Shown in pieces: positions 24,574 through 37,120 of a stretch of DNA of 64,000 nucleotides. Where the stretch lies: contig JABCPU010000004.1 in the NCBI GenBank assembly GCA_016800925.1, positions 248,001 to 312,000 on the forward strand. Direction: 5' to 3'. The stretch comes from Suillus spraguei (lineage: Eukaryota > Basidiomycota > Agaricomycetes > Boletales > Suillaceae). Numbering within the stretch: position 1 is the first letter of the stretch; each line of letters opens with the position of its first letter. The translations under genes and the position numbers were made by a program. The notes below the pieces were generated by a model. The model saw nothing but the letters and a program-made list of their open reading frames with translations, did no database searches and was not told the DNA's origin.

Positions 24574-25437
24574 ACTACCAGGGCGAAAGCTGAAGTAACG
24601 GAGCTTAGAGGGATACAGAGAACCAGCTCATCGCCTGAAGCCTCGTGAGATGCTAATTGGCGCCAGTGTCCTGAAACGTGATGGGTCGAAGCACTACTCC
24701 ACCCGAAACGACTGCCTACTCGGAGTCATAGGGAGACTATATACTAGCAGAAGGAAAGTAGTTGTTCTCAAATTTCGCAGTCTGACGGAACGCTGGAACA
24801 TGTCAACATGAACGTTCATCCTCCCTCAGCTACCAGGGTCCAGCATGACATATACTTTGACTCACCGACTGGCAAATCCACATCTCATTCTCCATGATCC
24901 TTTTTCGAGTGTTCGAACAATCCACAATCCCACTAGTCTGAACATGACGGACTCCCTCATACTGCACCCCGAAGTCTCGCTCACGCTCCCAGTGGGCGAC
25001 ATTCTACACTGGACACCAGTGTATACCATCGGCATTGGAAAGCAGAACCGGCACACCGTCATACGTGTGAAACCTGGCATGGATAAAATCGACGTTGAAG
25101 GCTAATAGTAAAATAATAAGGATGCCGCGATGGTAAACATTATGCACATGACATGTATGGTCCGTTCATAGAGAGCATAGCTAGTGTACTAGATTCCTCA
25201 AGCTTTTTAATGACCGATGACTTGTGTTATATAGGGCAAACTTGTGGCAGGAGGCTGAGTACTGAGCACTGAGTACTGCGACGATGGACCGTCGATGGTG
25301 ATAATCAATCTTCTATAAGCTGAAAGCTATCTCTCGCATCTATCAAGTTACGACGCACTGAAACTTTAAAAGGTACTTCACACGACTGTATCCTGCACCC
25401 ATTGTAGATATACTGATGATACTTTCCTCCTGATGAT
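24574..25437. other. Interval upstream of the kinase copy; one small ORF
   Basis: A frame at 24845-25105 (+, 86 codons, starting MTYTLTHRLANPHLILHDPF) has no recognised relatives and no introns. It could be a small gene or chance. The remaining sequence should include the promoter of the kinase copy and the 3' end of the CZIB gene. Near 25257-25276 a short direct repeat of GAGTACTGAGCACTGAG type occurs. Confidence 0.3.
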
Positions 25438-26176
25438 TCACGCCCTGGTCCATCGACTTTCGATGTTAGAAATACGAACATCGACTTTAGCCTGAAGTGG
25501 GGCTCCGTGGATCGTCATGATTATAAAGTCAAAACAAAGTGCTGCCTTACCTTCTCATCATAGTCTACCCAGTCATCCTCTTCAAGGTCAACATCAGAGA
25601 AGTTGGTGCCGGTCTCTCCCTTGCATGTCCATCGTCCCTTCTGTAACATTTTCATGTAATGAGATCGGAGAAACACAATCGGAGAAAATACAAACTGGAG
25701 CAAAATCTTTGAACTCTAACCCACGACATTCCATCTTCAACAGGGTAGCAAATTGTCCATCGGCGGAGTATGGTTTTGATTCGTCAACAAAGCTAGCGGA
25801 GCTTTCCTTTTTACAATTACCACAACGCCAAACAAGATGAGCTGAGCCTCTGCTATTCGAGATATTTCGTGTTTCCTGGAGGAACGAATTAGAATCCTCC
25901 ATCATCATGAAGTGGATATGCGTACCGATCTTTTCAACGTGATGTACTTGGGGTGTTCCTCGTGACAACTATTGCAGATTACCTGCATGGGGTATTCAGA
26001 ATACAAGATACGATGTGGTCACCGAATATCACTTTGAAGAAGTACTCGAAGTCATGATCACCAGAGGGGGCGAGATCTGTGACGTTTTCCAGCTCAGCTT
26101 TGATTTCTAGTTTCAAGAACTTTTCAGAATTAGCATGTGGAAATCTTTTGGACGTAGCAAAAGGACTTACGACCAT
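25438..26176 (-). CDS. CXXC zinc-binding protein, CZIB/DUF866 family
   Basis: Members (human CZIB, formerly C1orf123) are small conserved zinc proteins of uncertain cellular role. ATG at 26176 gives MV, then a 51-nt intron, then FLKLEIKAELENVTDLAPSG. Later exons give VICNSCHEEHPKY (first CxxC), SRGSAHLVWRCGNCKKESSA (second CxxC), LLKMECRGLEF, KGRWTCKGETGTNFSDVDLE and WVDYDEK. The end is NIESRWTRA. Five introns all splice in frame. One donor was chosen as GTTTGT because the next GT would create a stop. Both metal-binding pairs are present and the length of about 160 residues is usual. It diverges from the mS35 gene across 133 bp. Confidence 0.88.
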
Positions 26177-26309
26177 GGTAAGATGATGTTACCTTTCAAG
26201 ATCATGAGACACAAGTTCATCCACTGAGAGTTTGTTCTTGTTTGCGTACTTCCGTTTTCGAGATCGGTTTTACAATTTGGACAACTCCTTCCAAGTTGCC
26301 AACTTTAAC
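26177..26309. promoter_or_regulatory. Bidirectional intergenic region, CZIB / mS35
   Basis: Only 133 bp separate the two divergent start codons, so promoter elements for both genes must overlap here or within 5' leaders. I see no clear TATA box. Confidence 0.5.
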
Positions 26310-27187
26310 ATGTGGTTGCTTCCGCCATGTCGACGTGGTCTGCCTTCAATGATGGCCGTCAGGAATTTTCATGCTACTACACAAGTGTCCATGCGAAAAA
26401 AGACATACAAGACGTCGGAAACGGACGACGAAGAAATACTTCAACACTTTCAGCCAGATGCGGGATTAGATGTACCAGTGGCCGGTTACCTATTACACCG
26501 TCAGCAGCGGCAGACATTATACTTCATGCGACTTATTGAGCACGAGATTCCAAAACTCGTAGGTCAGCCATGATTGACCCGAATTACAGACGTCCACTGA
26601 TCGCATTTTAGCGTTCCGCAAACCGTTCGTCCCTCCAACTGCCGCTACACCCCTCGTCATACGGTCTGTCGATTTTTCCGGGGAACAACATCCGTTGACA
26701 GCTAAGCGGAGTGTTGTCGTTCCGGTTGCGCATCTTCCTCTGCGGAATGAAGTAGCCTTTCAAAGAACGAAACTCCTCGCCGGCGTGCGGTGGACGCCAG
26801 AGCCCCCAAGAGACTCGGGTATATTGGTGGATGAGGATGCGGCCAAGCATGGTTTTATCAAGATTTCGTGCGAGGACTTTCCGCGAGCTAACATGAATTT
26901 AAAATGGATCAGTGACACGCTTGATAAGTTGGTTCTCGAAGCAAATGTAGGTCAATTTTAACTTATCAGCTATCATCGGCACTCAAAAATTCTAGGCTGA
27001 GGGTGAGGCGCCATACCAGCGGCTGCCACTGGATACCAGACATCTCGATTCTAAAGTGCGGAAATCGAAGAAGGGTGATCATGTTCGAGGCAGAGGTGGA
27101 TTGCGTCCAAGTCTCAAAGACTTTCCCGCGGAATGGCTTCCAAAGCGTGAAGAAAATGTGATATCTTCTATACTTCCGTCTCAATAA
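26310..27187 (+). CDS. RSM24: Mitochondrial small ribosomal subunit protein mS35 (Rsm24)
   Basis: It is a structural protein of the mitochondrial 37S/28S ribosomal subunit. I read three exons: 26310-26562, 26612-26946 and 26996-27187. The start at 26310 gives MWLLPPCRRGLPSMMAVRNF, a basic amphipathic presequence. An earlier in-frame ATG at 26232 would add an unlikely 26-residue extension. The conserved core includes FRKPFVPPTAATPLVIRSVD, HPLTAKRSVVVPVAHLPL and HGFIKISCEDFPRANMNLKW, typical of the MRP-S28/mS35 domain. The C-terminus is basic (KVRKSKKGDHVRGRGGLRPS). Confidence 0.87.
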
Positions 27188-27306
27188 TAGACTGTATCTG
27201 TGGATGGCGCTGTTAATCGGTCCGACATCATGATCACGAGTGTATGGCGAATCATCCAAAATATGTTATAAGCTCTATCGATGAACAAGTCCGCACGCTT
27301 TTTCCC

Positions 27307-28405
27307 ATGGCGAATACCATTCGTGCGTCTGTGATTCAATCCTGCACTGCTCGTTTCAATCTATCAGAGACATTGGACAAATTTGAAAAGCTGACTAGAC
27401 TTGCGAAAGAACGTGATGGATCACAGCTCGTCGTATTTCCCGAAGGCTTGTGAGTCCACCTTGATTTGCATGTCATGTCACCTATGACATGTAATCCTTC
27501 AGCATTGGGGGCTACCCGAAATGGTCGACCTTCTCATGCTTCGTAGGAGAGAGAAGTCCAGAGGGCAGGGACGAATTCGTCAAGTATTATAATGCGGCCA
27601 TTGAGATTCCTTCGCCAGCGATAGATCGTATCGCAGAAGTGAGCAAGGCGACGGGGATTTTCGTGGTCATGGGGGTCATTGAGCGTGATGTCGGGACACT
27701 CTACTGTACCGCCATATTCGTCGACCCTATTGAGGGACTAGTGGCAAAGCATCGGAAACTCCTACCGACGGCATGTGAACGTTTCATATGGGGGCAAGGC
27801 GATGGAAGTACCCTTCCCGTTGTAGCAAAGAAGTTTCAATCCTCTGTCGAGCCAACGCGCACCGTCGAGACGAAGATATCCGCTACCATATGTTGGTGAG
27901 TGTCAAACCTGATCGTCCTCATCTCGAGATCATGAACGAGTTGCATCAGGGAGAATTTTATGCCTTTGCGTGAGTCTTGAGGCTGATCTGAGTAAACCTG
28001 ACCAACGGTTTGTTTCCTCCAGTCCGAACTTATTATTACTCCCTCGGGACGCAAATTTATTGCGTACCGACGGTTGACTCGCGCGAGACTTGGGAAAGCT
28101 CCATGCGACACATCGCATTGGAAGGACGTTGTTTCGTGCTTTCTGCATGTCAATTCGCAACCGAAAAAGACTACCCTCCAGACCATCCCGTTGCAGATGC
28201 CAGTAATCGCAATCCTGAGAATATTATGATTAACGGTGGCAGCTTGATAGTCAGCCCTCTGGGGAAAGTACTTGCTGGACCCACGAGGAAGCCCGAGGAC
28301 ATCCTGACAGTAGATCTTGACCTTGATGATGTCATCCGAGGAAAGTTTGATCTTGATGCTGTGGGACACTATTCTCGTCCAGATGGTACGACCACTTCAT
28401 TTTGA
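27307..28405 (+). CDS. Nitrilase
   Basis: Nitrilases hydrolyse nitriles to carboxylic acids and ammonia. The start at 27307 gives MANTIRASVIQSCTA, the usual N-terminus. An in-frame ATG at 27244 would add 21 residues. Exons are 27307-27449, 27503-27895, 27950-27969 and 28023-28405. The third exon is only 20 nt and completes the active-site segment CWENFMPLLRT. The catalytic triad is visible: Glu in VVFPEGFIGGYP, Lys in KHRKLLPT, Cys in ATICWEN. Further family blocks are TQIYCVPTVDSRETW and MRHIALEGRCFVLSACQF. The substrate cannot be told from sequence. The enzyme is probably cytosolic, since I see no signal peptide. Confidence 0.9.
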
Positions 28406-28927
28406 CATGAGATGCGACTCAGGATTTGTGCTTAGTCTTTCAGCTCAAAGCAAACATCTCGCCTTGATTTAGGCAAGGGGGTCTATACTCAAGAAAGAGT
28501 AACGACGATGTCTTATTATACAGCCAACATTCCTGTTTATCAAATGGATCAATGCAATGAACATCATGTCCACTACGAACAGGTTCCACTGCTGACATTA
28601 AAATATTAGACACTGCGCGACTCCTATTCTTCCCAAATAATTATGCTTTGTACGAAATGTGGCCTGGTACTACTAATGTGGCCGACGAGGACAAAGACCA
28701 AAGTGACATCCTTTCTCGTGCTTCCACAGCACGCACAAAGTGATGCATAGAAATCCACCTGAAAGTGTCCACCACTACTATGATATAAAAGCTAGCTCAT
28801 GGGTTGTAGACTCAGCAACACAAAAAACTTCCCTCATCACTTGAAGTCTGAGCCGCGGCAGGTCCAAAGTTAGCCAGACTCTTCCGCCAAACACCTCTTC
28901 GCACTACTACTTGCTATACATTCCATA
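28406..28927. other. Intergenic
   Basis: No reading frame or repeat of note. It should contain the nitrilase 3' end and the promoter of the next gene; a TATAAA-like stretch lies near 28783. Confidence 0.35.
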
Positions 28928-29587
28928 ATGTCTAACTTGCAAACTCCCGATGCACGCACTGCGCTTATACAATCTATTCTCTCGCGTCACTCGCAGGCGA
29001 GTCCAGCGTCAGTATCCCCAAGTTCTCTACTGCAGAGACCAAGCCGCAATTTCAATGCGCATGATGTTGCCTGCCAACGAAAGGAGGCAGCTAGCCCTAG
29101 CAAACGCAAGGCACGCGAGGACGACATTGCCTTGGCGGCTCGAGGCAGAACGATCTATAATTCGCGAGCCAACCCTGCTACACACTCGGCACCCAAAACA
29201 AGCAGCCCGTGGATAATGAAGTCGACTGCTACTTCATACTACCCCTCTGGAACCGATGCATTATCGGAAGAGAAAACGTTGTCTCTGGATGTTTCACAAC
29301 GAATGGAAGCCAAGGAAGAACATCGAGAGAATGTCCAAAGCTTCCTGGTGGAAGCCAGAGGTAACCCATCGTGCTACCAGGCAGATGACGAGTCTCCGTG
29401 GATGGGCGTCTCTGAGTCTGATGCGGACTATATGCCGAGGGGCGGTGAACAAGGCACATCCTCGGACATTCAGTATTCCCCATCTCGCTGGAACGCGCCG
29501 AAATTTAACTCAGGAGAGGGGGACTGGGAGACGATGTTTGACATGTACATCAAAGAGGAGGAGTGTATGGAAGCTATGATGCTTTAG
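28928..29587 (+). CDS. Hypothetical intronless protein, 219 aa
   Basis: I do not recognise this protein. It is one uninterrupted frame from ATG 28928 to the stop ending at 29587. The sequence is hydrophilic, low in complexity in its first half (Ser, Ala, Pro, with KRKARED as a possible nuclear signal near residues 59-65) and acidic at the C-terminus (EGDWETMFDMYIKEEECMEA). No membrane segment, signal peptide or catalytic motif is visible, and it is probably largely disordered. The absence of introns is unusual among its neighbours. The upstream sequence has a TATA-like stretch and CT-rich tract, which supports a real gene. Confidence 0.6.
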   Translation: MSNLQTPDARTALIQSILSRHSQASPASVSPSSLLQRPSRNFNAHDVACQRKEAASPSKRKAREDDIALAARGRTIYNSRANPATHSAPKTSSPWIMKSTATSYYPSGTDALSEEKTLSLDVSQRMEAKEEHRENVQSFLVEARGNPSCYQADDESPWMGVSESDADYMPRGGEQGTSSDIQYSPSRWNAPKFNSGEGDWETMFDMYIKEEECMEAMML

Positions 29588-30008
29588 GGAGGAACTGTTA
29601 GAATAATCACAATCATTGTATAGCAATACGGTAATCACTCATTTGATGATACTTTCTGTAGTTAGTTATGGCACTAAGTATATCCTGCAGCACACTGTCA
29701 TTTACATACCATTGAATCGCATAAACGCCCTTTTATGAACAGCTGGTCCGCACCGCCTTGTTGATATTAACGGCCATAAGATATCGACTTGAAGAAGATT
29801 GAGTTCCACTTATAAAAATAATTGACTCTTGTTTACTAGAAAGAAGTATTTAGCGCGCCACCGAAGCCAAACAAATGCAACACGTGTGTAGACAAGAAGG
29901 TCGAGTGTTTGCTTCATCTTTCTTTCCTCGTTTGCAGTCAACCGAAAGTAAATTTTGGACCTTCTTGTTAGTCGTCTTAAGCCCTTCATCACTGACAGTA
30001 GCGTCCAG
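29588..30008. other. Intergenic, promoter side of septin
   Basis: Nothing recognisable beyond AT-rich sequence. In-frame codons upstream of the septin ATG (from 29955) do not resemble a septin N-terminus. Confidence 0.3.
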
Positions 30009-31703
30009 ATGACTGACTCCTACACGTCCCGCGTCGGTGACCTTTCGCCCTCTCCAAATGGCTACGCGAATGGTTCCAGCCCGTCGTTGACCCAATCTAA
30101 CAACGCTGGTATCTCACCTGTCATTCGCAAAAAGCTCATGGGCTATGTCGGTTTTGCCAACCTCCCAAACCAGGTGCACAGGAAGAGCGTCCGAAAAGGT
30201 TTCCAGTTCACTACAATGGTTGTCGGTTTGTAGTTTCATGCTAACTTAGTCACATTGCCCTCACATATTCACCATTCTCTAGGCGAGTCGGGTTTGGGCA
30301 AGTCTACGTTGATCAACACCCTCTTCAATACGCCTCTATACCCTCCCAAGGAGCCTCTTCCTCCTTCAGCTGAACGTCCCAAAACGGTTGCTATTGAAAG
30401 CATTGGCGCAGGTTAGTGTCATATAACAACATGCGAGGTACCATTAACGGTCGCACTTAGATATTGAGGAGAACGGCGTTCGTCTACATCTCACTGTTGT
30501 TGATACTCCCGGTTTCGGTGATTTTGTTAACAATGACGATAGGTATGTAAAATTTTCGACCAGATTGAGAATATCTCACTTATACGTAATATTAGCTGGA
30601 GGCCGATCGTAGAAAATATCGAGTCGCGCTTCGACTCATATCTAGAGCAGGAGAATCGTGTAAATCGGCAGAAGATCGTCGACAACCGTGTTCACGCTTG
30701 TCTTTACTTCATTCAACCCACGGGTCACTCGTGAGCAGTCTTGTTGTATTTTGTCGTGCTTCTGTCTGACACGTTCCGTCTTTGCACAGACTGAAACAAC
30801 TCGATATTGAATTTATGCGTCGCCTGCACACCCGAGTCAATCTCATCCCAGTTATTGCAAAAGCCGACACACTAACGGACGAGGAAATTGTCGCTTTCAA
30901 AGCTAGGGTAAATCACCTGTTCGCATCGCATGTCTTGTTGCCTGACCTTGCACGTAGATCCTTGCAGACATCGCTCACCATAACATTCACATCTTCCAGG
31001 CACCTAGCTACGAGAACGAAGACGAAGAAACTCTTGCTGAGGCCGAGGAAATTGCCAGCAAGATTCCTTTCGCAGTTGTTGGTTCGGACAATGTTGTGGA
31101 CACCAACGACGGTCGTCAAGTCCGTGGACGCGCATACCCTTGGGGCGTCATCGAAGTCGACAACGAGGAACACTGTGACTTTGTCAAGCTCCGCCAGATG
31201 CTCGTCCGGACCTACATGGAGGAACTTAGAGAGCGCACAAACGATGTGCTATATGAGAACTGGCGAAGTGAGAAACTTCTTAGCATGGGTGTCGCCCAGG
31301 ATTCCAGTGTCTTTAGGGAAATCAAGTGAGTGGTGCTTCTGTTACTCGTGGAGAAAGTTGATTGACATCTTGTCCAAGTCCTTCTGCTAAGATCCAGGAG
31401 GAGCGCATTCTGCATGAGGCTAAGCTTTCCAAGATGGAGGCTGAGATGAAGATGGTGTTCCAGCAGAAGGTTCAGGAGAAAGAGTCGAAGCTGAAGCAGT
31501 CCGAAGAGGAACTTTATGCTCGACACAAGGAGATGAAGGACGCTCTCGACAAGCAACGCGCAGATTTGGAAGACAAGAAGCGAAGAATCGAGAGTGGTCG
31601 ACCGCTGACCCCAGAGAAGAACACTGTAAGTCAATGACCCCCTCTCTGGAATGCTTACTGACTGATATTTATGTAGACCAAAAACCGTCGCTTCTTGCGG
31701 TAG
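30009..31703 (+). CDS. CDC3: Septin, Cdc3-type
   Basis: Septins are GTP-binding proteins that form filaments at septa, bud necks and hyphal tips. Exons: 30009-30225, 30283-30411, 30461-30542, 30596-30730, 30790-30907, 30958-31325, 31379-31625 and 31677-31703. The polybasic region before the G domain reads [20 protein letters not shown], which favours the Cdc3/AspB group. The P-loop is [10 protein letters not shown]3 is VVDTPGFGD and G4 is VIAKADTLT. The septin unique element follows, with [20 protein letters not shown]. The C-terminus is a strong coiled coil ([20 protein letters not shown] onward) ending NRRFLR. All G-motif residues are intact. Confidence 0.92.
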
Positions 31704-32067
31704 ATTCTCTCCGTCTTGGTACTTCTCTCTTATCGTTCTCTCTTTGCCTCTTAGTTTGCCATTTAGTATTCTTGCTATCGTACATTGCCTTGGCGTTTCA
31801 CTCGTTACCTCGTCCCCGAACATTTTACACTCTTTTGGATTGATATCAAGGCTTGGCTACCTCCACCCTTTTAGTACTATGATCAACTTCTTATGCGGAG
31901 TTTCTGGGCGTTGAAAGACGTCGAGGGGACGATTGGATTTTTATTTCTGCGATGACTGCGCGAAGATACCCGGTGTTGCCACTATGTCAATACTGATAAA
32001 CAGATAACCTTTGAGTGTCAGCTTAACGAGATTTGAACACGAACCACGACAAAGCTCAATATTCAAC
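31704..32067. other. Intergenic
   Basis: Septin 3' end and promoter of the importin gene. No gene-like frame. Confidence 0.4.
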
Positions 32068-35000
32068 ATGGCTGATATTCAAGCATTGTTGGCTGCCTTA
32101 AATGTGTTCACTCGTGCACCTGACAAGACTTCTTTGGAGAACGCGAATTCCTGGCTGCAGGATTTCCAACACTCTGTAAATGCACTTTCGCCCTTCGCCC
32201 GATCTTCCAATCCGGTCATCTGACTTCGTCCATCCGCCCTGTTCCTAGCCCGAAGCATGGTCGACATGTAACGTCCTCCTGCTATCTCCTGATGCACCCC
32301 CAGCGGCCAAACTATTCGCTGCACAGACTTTCAGGTCAAAAGTTAGTCGATGGTGATTCATTTCTGTATGCCGCTAAAGTCTCCCCGACAGGTTACTTAT
32401 GATCTACATCAAGTAGATCCATCGAATCTTCTTCCTCTCAGGGACACTCTTGTCACTGCACTAGAGAGATATCAAAACGGTCCGAAGACCATCATCACGC
32501 AGTTATGTCTGGCGCTTTCAGGGCTTGCCTTGCAACTCCCAGCTTGGGACAATGCTCTACAGAGTATCGTCGAGACATTTGGAGCAAATCCTGCAACGGT
32601 TCCTGTGCTGCTCCAATTTCTGACCATCCTTCCGGAAGAAGTATCAGGTAACACAAGGATACCTGTAACTGTGAGTGGCGCATAATCGGTAAATTTAGGA
32701 GGTTTTCATGATGCAAACAGGACGATGAATATCGTGAAAGGTCTGCAAAGCTCCTTTCAGATAACTCTGAGCAGGTATTGGAGCTGCTATCCATGTACTT
32801 GCAAGCAACTGGTTGGTCTATTTATTCGATTGCCAAAGGGCATTAGTTACCAATTCTACAGGTGTCACGCACGCGGTTCAAGGCCAAATCTTTGATTGCC
32901 TTCGCAGCTGGTTAGTCGCCGGAGAAATTAATATGTCTTCTTTCGGGAAATCTCCTTTACTTGCATTTGCATTCGAGGCCCTGGCTTCGGAGGAACTTTT
33001 TGACTCGGCAGTCGACGTCGTCTGTGAAATGATACACGAGACGCAAGAAATCGACGACAATATGCCTGTGATTGAACTCATCGTTCCTCGGGTCATTGCC
33101 TTAAAGTCTCAACTGGAGGATCAGAAGGACGATCCGGAAAAGATTCGAGGCTACGCGAGGATCCTTGCAGAAGCGGGTGAGACGTACCGGCTACTCATCC
33201 TTCAGCACACCGACACATTCTACCCAATCGTCGAGGCAATTGGCCAGTGCTCAGCCTACCCTGACCTCGATATTGTGCCCATCACTTTCCCCTTCTGGAT
33301 GCGGCTGGCTCAAACTATCGGCAAGAAAACAACGATTTCGCCACTATTCGGGGAAGCGTACAAGGCGTTGATGGGAGTCGTCATTCGCCACTTGCATTTC
33401 CCTCCTGATCTCGCCTCTATGACGGGCCAAGAGGCGGATAATTTCCGCTCGTTCAGACATGTAATGGGAGATACTCTCAAGGACTGTTGTCTAGTTCTTG
33501 GTGCAGATGCCTGTCTTCTTTCTGCTTACGGGCTCATCACCATGGCGCTTTCTCGTGGCCCACAGTCCACCTCCTGGCAAGAAATTGAGGCCCCTCTCTT
33601 CGCTATGCGCTCGATGGGCGCCGAAGTTGATGTGATGGACAATACCGCCGTGCCTAAGATAATGGATCTCATTCCCTCCCTTCCAATTCATCCTCGAGTT
33701 CGTTATGCTGCACTACTCATCATATCCCGGTACACCGAATGGATCAATCGCCACTCAGAATACATTTCATACCAACTACAGTACATCTCAGCAGGCTTTG
33801 AAGATCCTGACCCTGAAGTCAGTGCGGCTGCAGGGCAAGCGTTGAAGTACTTGTGCCAAGACTGTAAACAGGTGAGACCAAATGCTACCTCTGTCAGATG
33901 ATGTTATTTTATAAACATAATTGCAGCATTTGATCGATTTCCTTCCTACGCTGCATACTTTCCTTGCAACAACGGGCACAAAACTAACTCAAGACGATCG
34001 GCGGCAAGTATACGAGGCCATCGCTTACGTGATTTCTGCGATGTCGATGGAGAAAGCTGCGGAGTCCCTGCGAACCTTTTCGCTCGATATTCTGTCTCAA
34101 ATACATTCCATAAGTAGCAAATCGACAGCAGTCACAAAACAAGAACTCAAGGAAGTTGGATGTAAGTTTCGTGAATCACGTTGACATCCGGCTAACGCCT
34201 GTCCCTAGATGGCTTAGAAAACCTGGAGGTAATGTTGCATGTCGTAGGACCCTTTGGAGACCAGCTACCTGCAGCCTGTCGGAACAGCTGCCAAGAAGCA
34301 TGGTCTTTTTTCGACATCTTCATTTCCAAGTTTGCGTTCGACTATGACACTTCCGAGAGAGTCACTCGCGTCCTTCGTCACGGTATTACGCTGTTCGGCC
34401 AGAACGCTCTTTCAGTTGCATCATCTGTTTTGTCACGGATGGTGACGTCCTTCGAGGCAACTGGTTTCTCGTCTTTCCTGTGGATTTCAGGGAAAATTGT
34501 AGGGAGGTTTGGTCACGAATCGGACTTAGTGTTGCGAAATGCCTTTCAAAATCTGTACGAGAGAGCGACCAACAAAGTCGTCAGCCTCTTGCAATCAAAA
34601 GATTCAAGAGATATCCCTGATGGTGAGGCCTTTTAGTTTCAATCTTTCCGATAGCTGACTTTGATTTAACAAGTATTGGAGGATTATGTCCAGCTGTTGC
34701 TCCAGCTCATACGGATGGCTCCAGACGTTTTCTTCCAGTCCAGCGCATTCCCACTGGCATTCAGAGCCACCATGGCTGCCCTCACTCTAATTCATTCTGA
34801 CCTCGTCTTTGCATCCTTAGATCTCTTCCGTGACATCCTTACTCACGAGAGTCTTACTCCTAGCTCATCGCCACCTCCCAAGTTTCCCATTTACTCTTCC
34901 GCCATCAAGGCCGTCATGGAAAAGGAAGGATTCGAGTTTGTGGGCTACATACTCTCGGGCCTTGTTGGAGACTTCCCTGAAGACTCTACTGCGGTTGTTG

Positions 35001-35301
35001 TCACCATCTTCCGTGCCGTAGCGCTTCTGTGGTCTACGCAGTTGGTCACGTGGCTGCCACCCATCCTGCAGCAATTTCCTGCATCCAGTACCCCGATCCA
35101 AGTGAGGGAGCAGTTTTTATTGGACGTGACCAAGTGCGTGTATCTTATTCACTCCTTTTGGCGACTATGGTGTTGAAGTCAATTGTTAGTTTGCTGAACA
35201 CTGCCCAATACGACAAGGTCAAGTATTCCATTCTAGCGCTCCATCGAGCTTCGCGCAAGGCTCGAGATCGTAGACGTGTAACTCCCTTGAACCAAGCGTG
35301 A
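32068..35301 (+). CDS. MTR10: Karyopherin Mtr10 / transportin-SR
   Basis: This importin-beta family receptor carries SR-type and mRNA-binding proteins such as Npl3 into the nucleus. The N-terminus reads MADIQALLAALNVFTRAPDK, then LENANSWLQDFQHS, PEAWSTCNVLLLSPDAPPAA and KLFAAQTFRSKVTYDLHQ, matching the Mtr10/TNPO3 start. Helical HEAT repeats fill the rest; the largest exon is about 32862-33871. The C-terminus reads NTAQYDKVKYSILALHRASR followed by a basic tail, again typical. About ten short GT-AG introns keep the frame, the first being after QHS and the last after DVTK. I see no damage. It lies 370 bp upstream of the succinyl-CoA ligase gene on the same strand. Confidence 0.9.
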
Positions 35302-35670
35302 GATCCGAGTGGGGAAAGCTTTCTCGTCTAACATGGACCGGGGATTCATCGAAGGAAAGAGATGTGCGTACTTACGGAGCTGTGAGCTGTAATAGGAATT
35401 TTGTACTACATGGCCAAAATTGTTTAGTATTTCTCTGCGAATGTACTATTCGGCATTACGTCCGAGGGAACGTTGTTCAAGAAAGTGACGCCGCAAGGAG
35501 TACCCCCAAGTGACTGGCTGAATGTCCGATTCAGGTACACCAGGAACACGCATGACATAGTGCCTAATCGGGAAATATCGGGTTTTGAGGTTTTGGCACG
35601 GCGGGCGGGTTGCCACAGACCACAGCGTAGCGGGAAGACTTTGCATTTCTTTCCAACACCACATCCACAA
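35302..35670. other. Intergenic
   Basis: Space between Mtr10 and the succinyl-CoA ligase gene. Open frames run into the ligase start but do not resemble coding sequence. Confidence 0.35.
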
Positions 35671-37033
35671 ATGTTTCGCCGCCCAAGTCAATCCTTTGTT
35701 TCTGACCGTACGTTTTTGCCTACTTCGCAATAGTAATTGAAGTTAATGTCTCTATAGTCGGTCGCCGGTCGTTCTCGATTTCGGCTTCTCGAAAGAGTTA
35801 TGCTGACACCATACACAACCTACGTATTCACAAGGACACTAAAGTACTCTGTCAAGGTTTTACTGGAAAGACGGTGAGTTCTCGACGTTTTCCTTGGAGT
35901 CTAATCCAGGGAAGATTTATCATCGGAACAGGGAACCTTTCACGTGAAAGAGGCTTTAGCTTATGGAACAAACATGGTCGGAGGTGTCTCCCCAAAAAAA
36001 GCAGGCCAAACGCATCTTGGCCTCCCGGTATTCGGTAGCGTCAAGGAGGTATGAAGGGATTTATCATCTGTTCTGCCAACTGTCTTCAACCATATCGAAT
36101 AGGCCGTTCGGGCAACAAACCCTGATGCAACAATCCTTTATGTTCCTCCCCCCACCGCTGCTGATGCCATCATTGAAGCCATCGAGAACGAGATTGGTTT
36201 GATCGTTTGCATAACGGAGGGTATTCCTCAGGCCGATGAAATAAAGGTGGGTTATTTTTGTGATACATCGAAGCAGTTTATGAACTTTATATTTAGGTCA
36301 TGAATGCCTTGAAGAGCCAATCTAAATCTCGTCTCGTCGGGCCAAATTGCCCCGGTATTATCAACCCACTAGGTTGTAAAATGGGTATCCAACCTGGTCA
36401 CATCCACAAGCCAGGAAAGATCGGTAAGTCCCCACTAAAAGGCTTGTTGTGATCTCCCGTCTCATCGATGTACCACAGGTATCGTTTCGCGTTCTGGAAC
36501 CCTTACATACGAAGCTGTCGCACAGACTACTGGTGTTGGTCTCGGCCAATCACTCTGTATTGGTATTGGTGGCGACCCATTCCCCGGCACTCAGCACATA
36601 GATGCTCTCAAAGTTTTCATGGAAGATGATGCAACTGAAGGTATTGTTGTTATTGGTGAAATTGGTGGTTCTATGGAAGAAGAGGCTGCCGATTACCTTG
36701 AAAAATACAACAAGACTCGTAAGAACCCCAAACCCGTCGTTGGGTTCATTGCAGGACGCACTGCTCCCCCTGGGAGGCGCATGGGCCATGCTGGTGCTAT
36801 CATTTCCGGCGGCAAAGGTATGAATTATTGAATTTGCTGTATTCTTTTATTAACTTTTTGGATCGCAGGTGCTGCAGTAGATAAGGTTGCTGCTCTTGAG
36901 AGAGCTGGTGTCATAGTGACCGATAGTCCAGCAAAGATTGGTGCTGAGATGCTCAAGGTTTGTTCAGCTTTGACTGCTTGTAATTGTGTACTGACTTTCG
37001 GGAAAGGCAATGAAGGCAGCAGGTCTCGTATAG
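35671..37033 (+). CDS. LSC1: Succinyl-CoA ligase alpha subunit, mitochondrial
   Basis: With the beta subunit this enzyme converts succinyl-CoA to succinate with formation of ATP or GTP in the TCA cycle. ATG 35671 begins a presequence, [20 protein letters not shown], split by an intron, then [20 protein letters not shown]. The CoA-binding segment reads [12 protein letters not shown]. Further blocks are [47 protein letters not shown] and [10 protein letters not shown]. The phosphohistidine loop is [20 protein letters not shown]. Several introns of 45-60 nt all preserve frame. The last exon is only 27 nt (AMKAAGLV and stop). Length of about 330 residues is usual. Confidence 0.94.
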
Positions 37034-37120
37034 ATAGATATTACCGCTATACTAGTGTACCACAATTCAATCTATTATTTTTATTAGGCCTACTGTGGGC
37101 TTACATAATCATTTACATCG

